Made by a program: the position numbers and the translations under genes. This document shows positions 14,293 through 18,903 of a stretch of DNA of 18,903 nucleotides, in pieces (the stretch's first letter is position 1; each line of letters starts with the position of its first letter). Source of the DNA: Solobacterium sp. UBA3691 (lineage in GTDB: Bacteria; Bacillota_I; Bacilli_A; Erysipelotrichales; Erysipelotrichaceae); assembly GCA_002372175.1 (NCBI GenBank), contig DFIS01000001.1:1-18903 (forward strand), in the 5' to 3' direction. Under the pieces are notes generated by a model. The model was not told the origin of the DNA and made no database searches. It was given only the letters and a program-made list of their open reading frames with translations.

Positions 14293-15591
14293 TTAACTGG
14301 CTTTAGGTGATTCCTCGGCTTTTGGTGTTTCCGCGGCTTCCGGTTCAGCGGCAGTGCGGAAGTCTGTAGCCTTCAGGATATCATCTGCAGGTTTATAGCC
14401 TTCTTCCCACGGCTTCAGATACAGCATGTAGAATTCATCATAGGTCAGATTCTTCTCATAGACTGCCTTGGCGACATCGATGCCTACATAGCGGTAATGC
14501 CATGGTTCATAGTCATATCCGGTGATCAGTGCCTTGCCTTCAGGAAAACGCAGGATCCATCCGTAATTCATGCAGTTCATGCTTAACCAGCGGAAAGCAT
14601 TGGTATCCTTGAATTCCTTCTTGTCATCCTCGTTCGTCGCAGCTACGTCTACTGCCAGTCCGGTCTGGTGTTCGCTGAAGCCGGCCTTTGCACTGTAGGT
14701 GTTGGCATAGTCTTCGCCGCGGGCTGTCACATAACTGTTGTATACCGTTTCCTGGGATGCGTAATCACGGTAGGCGCTTGTGGTATAGAAGGTTACACCG
14801 GCACTTCTGCCGCCCTCACACATGGCTTTAAACGGATCTGCCGCAAGTCCTGCCAGTTCTCTTCCTTCCGCCGCATACAGGTTGGAAAGTCCTGTCAGCT
14901 GTTCCGGCACAAAGTCTTCAGACAGGTAATATGTCTTGTTTACCAGCTTCTCAATACTGTCCGGATCATCCACGGGGTGGGTATCCAGATACGGAGTGAA
15001 GTAGCTTCCCGATAATTCAAAGTTTGTCGGGGAATTGCCGGTCTGGCTCTTACAGTCATCGATATAATACTGTTCGTTGTACTGGTAGTCAAAGACCAGC
15101 AGCGGGGTGATCTCCCAGTTCTTCAGGTTTACCAGCAGGTTAATGATCTGGGTATCTTCATATCCTTTTTCACGAAGTCTCTGGATCAGCAGGAACTCAT
15201 CATTGGAGAGTGTCCTGTCACCGCGCATGCCGGCATAGAACTTGATATAATCGGTACGCAGTGTCTTGTTTACGATCGAAGATGCCAGGTACGGAGAGTA
15301 ATACTGATTGTCCAGTACGGTCTTGGCAAGCTTCTGTTCACGGATCGCCTGGATCTCCGGTTTTTTATATCCGAGCTTCTTCAGGTTGTTTGACTGTACA
15401 GCTCTCGGAATAAAGATCAGACACAGAAGAGCCACGATACCGAGCAGGGCATAGATGGCCTCCTTGCGAAGACGCAGTTTACGCCTGACCACTCTGCGGG
15501 TCTGTCCGCTGCCGGCATTCTCATTCTTTGCAGGCCAGACAAGCTTGTATCGCTTCCATATCGGTTTCTTTTTTCTCTTCTTCTGTGTCAT
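14293..15591 (-). CDS. VanY-like D-alanyl-D-alanine carboxypeptidase (M15B)
   Basis: Predicted membrane-anchored zinc D,D-carboxypeptidase that trims the terminal D-Ala from peptidoglycan stem peptides. The very basic N-terminus (residues 1-43) precedes one membrane span (about 44-63), giving an outside catalytic domain. A long helical region (about 70-240) comes before the M15 core. There SEHQTGLAVD holds H308 and D315, and EPWHYRY holds the catalytic E362 and ligand H365. SAYRDYASQ is the usual substrate-side motif. The C-terminus is a short Ala/Glu/Pro/Lys tail, probably disordered. At 432 residues it is longer than simple VanY proteins because of the N-terminal region. GAGGT precedes the start, which overlaps the RluA-type gene by ATGA. 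No van resistance genes are present, so normal wall remodelling is likeliest. Confidence 0.9.
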   Translation of the reverse strand: MTQKKRKKKPIWKRYKLVWPAKNENAGSGQTRRVVRRKLRLRKEAIYALLGIVALLCLIFIPRAVQSNNLKKLGYKKPEIQAIREQKLAKTVLDNQYYSPYLASSIVNKTLRTDYIKFYAGMRGDRTLSNDEFLLIQRLREKGYEDTQIINLLVNLKNWEITPLLVFDYQYNEQYYIDDCKSQTGNSPTNFELSGSYFTPYLDTHPVDDPDSIEKLVNKTYYLSEDFVPEQLTGLSNLYAAEGRELAGLAADPFKAMCEGGRSAGVTFYTTSAYRDYASQETVYNSYVTARGEDYANTYSAKAGFSEHQTGLAVDVAATNEDDKKEFKDTNAFRWLSMNCMNYGWILRFPEGKALITGYDYEPWHYRYVGIDVAKAVYEKNLTYDEFYMLYLKPWEEGYKPADDILKATDFRTAAEPEAAETPKAEESPKAS

Positions 15592-16253
15592 CTCAGTACC
15601 TCAAATTCTTTCCACGGCCACGTCTTCGGAGGGTCAGCCTTGATCGTGATCCTCGCTTTTGTGACCGGATGTATAAAGCTTAATTCTACAGCGTACAGGG
15701 CGATCTGTCCGTGCCCGGGATGGGGATGGTAGCGCTGATCATTGACCAGCGGCAGACCGCGTGATGAGAACTGTACACGGATCTGGTGAGACCTGCCTGT
15801 CTGCAGATCCACTCTGACCAGAGCCATGCCTGAACATTCTTCTAATACAGAATATTTTAGTACAGATTTCTTTCCGTGTGTTGCGTCACTTATAAAGCTT
15901 CGGTTAATTTTTCGGTCTTTCTGCAGATAATCTGTCAGTACAGCCTGTTTATCCGCAGGAATACCGTCAAGCACCGCAAGATATGTCTTCTGCATACTGT
16001 CTGTTCGGATCTGTTCACTGAGCCGGGATGCGGCCTTACTGGTGCGGGCAAAGACCATGACACCGCCTACAGGTCTGTCCAGACGATGGACCAGTCCCAG
16101 ATAGACATTGCCCGGCTTGTCATACTTCTCACGGATATACTCCTTGCATAAGGTGAGCAGATCTTCATCGCCGGAGTCATCTGCCTGTACCGGAATATTC
16201 ACCGGCTTCTCCACACAGAGCAGGTGATTGTCTTCGTAGAGAACGTTAATCAT
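15588..16253 (-). CDS. RluA-family pseudouridine synthase
   Basis: Isomerises uridine to pseudouridine in ribosomal or transfer RNA; the exact target cannot be told from sequence. The 221 residues are near the short end for this family, without an S4 domain. The signature VHRLDRPVGGVMVFARTSKAA carries the catalytic D59, and LQTGRSHQIRVQF is the second conserved block. A longer in-frame ATG at 16358 would add 35 residues that lie inside the methyltransferase gene and do not look like this family. ATG 16253 begins right at MINVLYEDNHLLCVEKP, the usual N-terminus. Its start overlaps the upstream stop by eight bases (ATGATTAA) and its end overlaps the next start by four, so all three genes are coupled. 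Confidence 0.92.
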   Translation of the reverse strand: MINVLYEDNHLLCVEKPVNIPVQADDSGDEDLLTLCKEYIREKYDKPGNVYLGLVHRLDRPVGGVMVFARTSKAASRLSEQIRTDSMQKTYLAVLDGIPADKQAVLTDYLQKDRKINRSFISDATHGKKSVLKYSVLEECSGMALVRVDLQTGRSHQIRVQFSSRGLPLVNDQRYHPHPGHGQIALYAVELSFIHPVTKARITIKADPPKTWPWKEFEVLR

Positions 16254-17124
16254 TTCTGACCCATCTTCCGTAGATGCCGCAGGGCAGATACAGTTTCCTG
16301 TTATCGATCGGCAGAGCGACTTCCCCGGCACTGATCGTACCTTCAGGATGAGTATCACTGATCATGACCTTCATCAGATCCTCGAGAACGATCGAAGAGA
16401 AACCGGTCGTATAGGAGTTGATCAGGAAGAACAGGGCATGATCGTCAAAGATCTCCATCGTGGAGGCAATCAGGTGTACGATCTCTTTCTCAAACTTCCA
16501 CATCTCACCGCCGGGTCCTCTGCCGTAGGACGGGGGATCCATGATAATACCGTGGTAGGTATGTCCGCGGCGTTTCTCGCGTTCAACAAACTTCAGCACG
16601 TCATCAACGATGAAGCGTATCTTCTTCTCCTGCAGACCGGAGAGATCACGGTTTTCCTTAGCCCAGTTCACCATGCCCTTGGAGGCATCGACATGTACGA
16701 CTTCGGCGGCTCCGGCTGCGGCACAGGCCATCGTCGCTCCGCCTGTATACGCAAAAAGATTCAGGATACGCAGTTCTTCATCCTGATGTGTGCGGATCAG
16801 ATCTGCCATCCAGTCCCAGTTTACTGCCTGTTCGGGGAACAGACCGGTATGCTTGAAGCCTGTAGGGGATACACGGAAGGTCAGATCCCCGTAGTCTATG
16901 GTCCAGAATTCGGGCAGGGAAGTACGGTATTCCCACTGTCCGCCGCCGCTTTTGGAACGGTGGTACACAGCATCCGGGTTCTTCCATGCCTGATCGTGTC
17001 TGATCGGCCAGATCGCCTGCGGATCAGGTCTTCTCAGCGTAATATTTCCCCAGCGCTCAAGCTTTTCACCGTCGCCGGCATCCAGTAATCGGTAATCTTT
17101 CCAGGTATCTGCAGTCAGTAACAT
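16246..17124 (-). CDS. Class I SAM-dependent methyltransferase (RlmI-like)
   Basis: Predicted RNA methyltransferase of 292 residues, related to the RlmI/PF10672 group that methylates 23S rRNA cytosine. Motif I NLFAYTGG (about 122-129), the acidic ribose-binding residue in HVDAS (D146) and motif IV DPPSYGRG (from D196) are all present. The N-terminal region has FKHTGLFPEQ, typical of the group. A PUA domain is not evident, so the exact base is uncertain. Start choice: the frame is open from an ATT at 17139, but ATG 17124 has GGAG nine bases upstream and is preferred. It is the first gene of the minus-strand unit with the pseudouridine synthase and the carboxypeptidase. Confidence 0.87.
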   Translation of the reverse strand: MLLTADTWKDYRLLDAGDGEKLERWGNITLRRPDPQAIWPIRHDQAWKNPDAVYHRSKSGGGQWEYRTSLPEFWTIDYGDLTFRVSPTGFKHTGLFPEQAVNWDWMADLIRTHQDEELRILNLFAYTGGATMACAAAGAAEVVHVDASKGMVNWAKENRDLSGLQEKKIRFIVDDVLKFVEREKRRGHTYHGIIMDPPSYGRGPGGEMWKFEKEIVHLIASTMEIFDDHALFFLINSYTTGFSSIVLEDLMKVMISDTHPEGTISAGEVALPIDNRKLYLPCGIYGRWVRND

Positions 17125-17144
17125 TTTTCTTATCTCCAATCAAG

Positions 17145-17153
17145 ATTATACCA
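17145..17153 (-). promoter_or_regulatory. Extended -10 promoter for the methyltransferase operon
   Basis: The minus strand reads TGGTATAAT (plus 17145-17153), a full extended -10. The expected start point near 17138 leaves a leader of about 14 nt before ATG 17124. No good -35 is visible. Confidence 0.6.
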
Positions 17154-17171
17154 TGGTCACAGGGGAAGAAA

Positions 17172-17180
17172 TGCTATAAT
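17172..17180 (+). promoter_or_regulatory. Extended -10 promoter for the helicase gene
   Basis: TGCTATAAT matches the extended -10 used before the sulfatase. The start point should be near 17187. The ribosome site AGGAG (17195-17199) is seven bases before ATG 17207. No good -35 is visible. Confidence 0.65.
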
Positions 17181-17206
17181 AAAAGGCACATGTCAGGAGA
17201 ACGGGA

Positions 17207-18903
17207 ATGATCGATGTATCAGCGTTAAATGAGAATCAGAAGGAAGCAGTGCTGGACGGGGCCAAGTATCTGCGTGTCGTTGCCGGTGCCGGCAGCGGAA
17301 AGACGAGGGTGCTGACGATGCGTATCGTGCATCTGATCGAAGACCGCAATGTCTGGCCGAGTCATATACTGGCAATTACGTTTACCAATAAGGCAGCCAA
17401 CGAGATGAAGGAGAGGATCCGCAGGATGCTCGGGGAAGAAAACGGACAGCCGTGGATCTCCACGATCCATTCCCTTTGCGTGCGTATTCTGCGTGAGGAT
17501 ATCCTGACCATGGGATGGCCGCGTAACTTCACGGTGCTGGATGCGGAAGACCAGAGAGCAGTCCTCAAGGAAGCCTATAAGCAGCTGGGACTGGAAGTAT
17601 CCGATTATCCGTATGCGGTACTGCTGGATTATATCTCCAACAACAAGTCTGCCGAGATCTCGGTAGAGCGTGCTTTTACGCTGGCTGGTTCCTATACCGG
17701 TGATAAGAATAAAGCCAGAGTATATGAATACTATGTTAAGAGACAGAATGAGCTCTATGCGCTGGATTTTGATGACCTGATCCTCTGGACCGTAAGGATG
17801 TTCAGAAAGTATCCGGAAGTGCTGGCCAAGTGGCAGAAGCGTTTCTCCTACATTCACGTAGATGAGTTCCAGGATATCGATAAACTGCAGTATCAGCTGA
17901 TCACACAGCTGACAGGCCCTGAGAACAGTCTGTATGTTGTCGGGGATCCCGACCAGACGATCTATACCTGGAGAGGAGCGGATGTGAATATCATCCTGAA
18001 CTTTGAAAGAGACTTCCCGGATACGAAGACGATCATGTTAAATGAGAATTACCGCAGTACCGAGAGTATCCTGAACGGTGCCAACAGTGTGATCCGCAAC
18101 AACAAGCACAGACTTGAGAAGGATCTCTATACACACCGGGAATCCTCGGAAAAGATCACCCACTATGCCAGTGCCGGAGATGAGTATCAGGCAGCCTGGA
18201 TTGCCGGGGAGATCGCCCGTCTGCACCGCAAGGGGAAGATGTACCATGATATCGCGGTACTGTACAGATCCAACTATCTGTCCCGTACGCTTGAAAAAGC
18301 CATGCGTGATGAACGTATCCCGTATGTGATCTACGGCGGTGTGCGCTTCTTTGAACGACAGGAAGTCAAGGATGCCCTGTGCTATCTGCGGATGGTAACA
18401 TCAGCGGATGATCTGGCTCTGCAGAGGATCCTCAACCGTCCCCGCCGCGGTATCGGAAACAAGACCATGGATACCCTGGCTTCAGCAGCCAGAGAGAGCG
18501 GACGGACCATGTATGAGACGATGAAGGAGGAGACACTCTTCAGCGGTAAGATACAGAAGACGATGGATGACTTTGTGGCGATGGTCGAGGGCTGGCGCAG
18601 GGAAGCAGCGAAGGAAGGCACAGAGATCTTCCGTCTCTTTGAGAAGATCATGGATGACTGCGGATACCGCAGGATGCTGGAAGACAACGATGAGACCGAC
18701 AGGATCGAGAACCTGAAGGAACTGATCGATGATGTCAAGGAGTTCTCCGAGAACTATCCCGAGAGTGATCTTGATGAATACCTGCAGCTGGTATCACTGT
18801 ACGGTGACAGGGATGAGACGATGGAGAGCGATCATGTGCAGCTGATGACTGTACATGCGGCCAAGGGACTGGAGTTCGATACGGTCTTTGTGTCGGATCT
18901 GAA
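17207..18903 (+). CDS. pcrA: UvrD/PcrA-type superfamily 1 DNA helicase, 3' end missing
   Basis: ATP-driven 3'-5' DNA helicase for repair and replication. The frame is open to the right edge, giving 565 residues of a protein usually over 700 long. Motifs in order: Q motif LNENQKEAV (7-15), Walker A AGAGSGKT (26-33), motif Ia TFTNKAANEM, STIHSLCVRIL, motif II VDEFQD (218-223; most relatives have VDEYQD), motif III VGDPDQTIYTWRGAD (245 onward), NYRST (motif IV region), and motif V TVHAAKGLEFD near the edge. The C-terminal end of domain 2B and motif VI are not in view. ATG 17207 gives the normal short N-terminus before the Q motif. PcrA is the likeliest name in Bacillota, but a UvrD-like paralogue cannot be excluded. 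Confidence 0.9.
   Translation, partial: MIDVSALNENQKEAVLDGAKYLRVVAGAGSGKTRVLTMRIVHLIEDRNVWPSHILAITFTNKAANEMKERIRRMLGEENGQPWISTIHSLCVRILREDILTMGWPRNFTVLDAEDQRAVLKEAYKQLGLEVSDYPYAVLLDYISNNKSAEISVERAFTLAGSYTGDKNKARVYEYYVKRQNELYALDFDDLILWTVRMFRKYPEVLAKWQKRFSYIHVDEFQDIDKLQYQLITQLTGPENSLYVVGDPDQTIYTWRGADVNIILNFERDFPDTKTIMLNENYRSTESILNGANSVIRNNKHRLEKDLYTHRESSEKITHYASAGDEYQAAWIAGEIARLHRKGKMYHDIAVLYRSNYLSRTLEKAMRDERIPYVIYGGVRFFERQEVKDALCYLRMVTSADDLALQRILNRPRRGIGNKTMDTLASAARESGRTMYETMKEETLFSGKIQKTMDDFVAMVEGWRREAAKEGTEIFRLFEKIMDDCGYRRMLEDNDETDRIENLKELIDDVKEFSENYPESDLDEYLQLVSLYGDRDETMESDHVQLMTVHAAKGLEFDTVFVSDL

Noticed and set aside
14293..15591. Vancomycin-resistance cluster, because of the VanY-like protein
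   Set aside because: No vanH, vanA-type ligase, vanX or VanRS genes are present, and such carboxypeptidases are common in wall remodelling.
16254..16358. Longer start for the RluA-type gene
   Set aside because: The 35 extra residues are antifamily in character and lie in the methyltransferase gene; the eight-base overlap start at 16253 gives the normal N-terminus.

Overview
The window looks like a chromosomal segment of a Bacillota (Firmicutes) bacterium that lives anaerobically. It is roughly half G+C, with strong AGGAGG-type ribosome sites, TGnTATAAT extended -10 promoters and tightly packed co-directional operons. An oxygen-independent sulfatase-maturating radical SAM enzyme points to anaerobic life. 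The gene style fits Erysipelotrichia-like gut anaerobes, but that placement is an inference from style, not from a marker gene. No RNA genes, insertion sequences, CRISPR arrays or phage genes were found.

Layout. (1) Positions 1-414: the 3' part of a thioredoxin-fold gene, closed by an intrinsic terminator. (2) 433-4772, plus strand: an operon whose genes nearly touch or overlap, encoding a GNAT acetyltransferase, cardiolipin synthase, a lipoprotein amidase, a patatin-like lipase and a Cof-type HAD phosphatase. Its first gene may be translated from a leaderless mRNA. (3) 4765-9848, plus strand: a second run led by an extended -10 promoter, encoding a cytoplasmic Cys-type sulfatase, its radical SAM maturase (anSME), an aldo/keto reductase, a DHDPS/N-acetylneuraminate-lyase superfamily aldolase and a peroxiredoxin-like protein. 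A candidate bidirectional terminator follows. (4) 9922-12841, minus strand: two polytopic membrane proteins (one DUF5058-like), a 36-residue single-span membrane miniprotein, and an M20 metallopeptidase. The miniprotein is separated from the peptidase by a single in-frame TAG. (5) 12851-13010: a divergent control region with a palindrome over the -10 of the next gene and a repeated half-site in the opposing promoter. (6) 13011-14246, plus: an M28 aminopeptidase. (7) 14293-17124, minus: a methyltransferase, an RluA-type pseudouridine synthase and a VanY-like D,D-carboxypeptidase, joined by short overlaps. (8) From 17207, plus: the start of a UvrD/PcrA-type helicase that runs off the window.

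How the parts work together. Operon 2 concerns the cell envelope: phospholipid synthesis, lipid hydrolysis and peptidoglycan cleavage. Operon 3 is built around intracellular desulfation, with the maturase directly next to its sulfatase and carbon-metabolism enzymes downstream. Regions 4-6 form the most unusual part: a putative two-subunit membrane transporter, a split membrane-anchored M20 peptidase and a divergent M28 peptidase, possibly under one regulator. This suggests uptake and breakdown of peptides or amino-acid conjugates.
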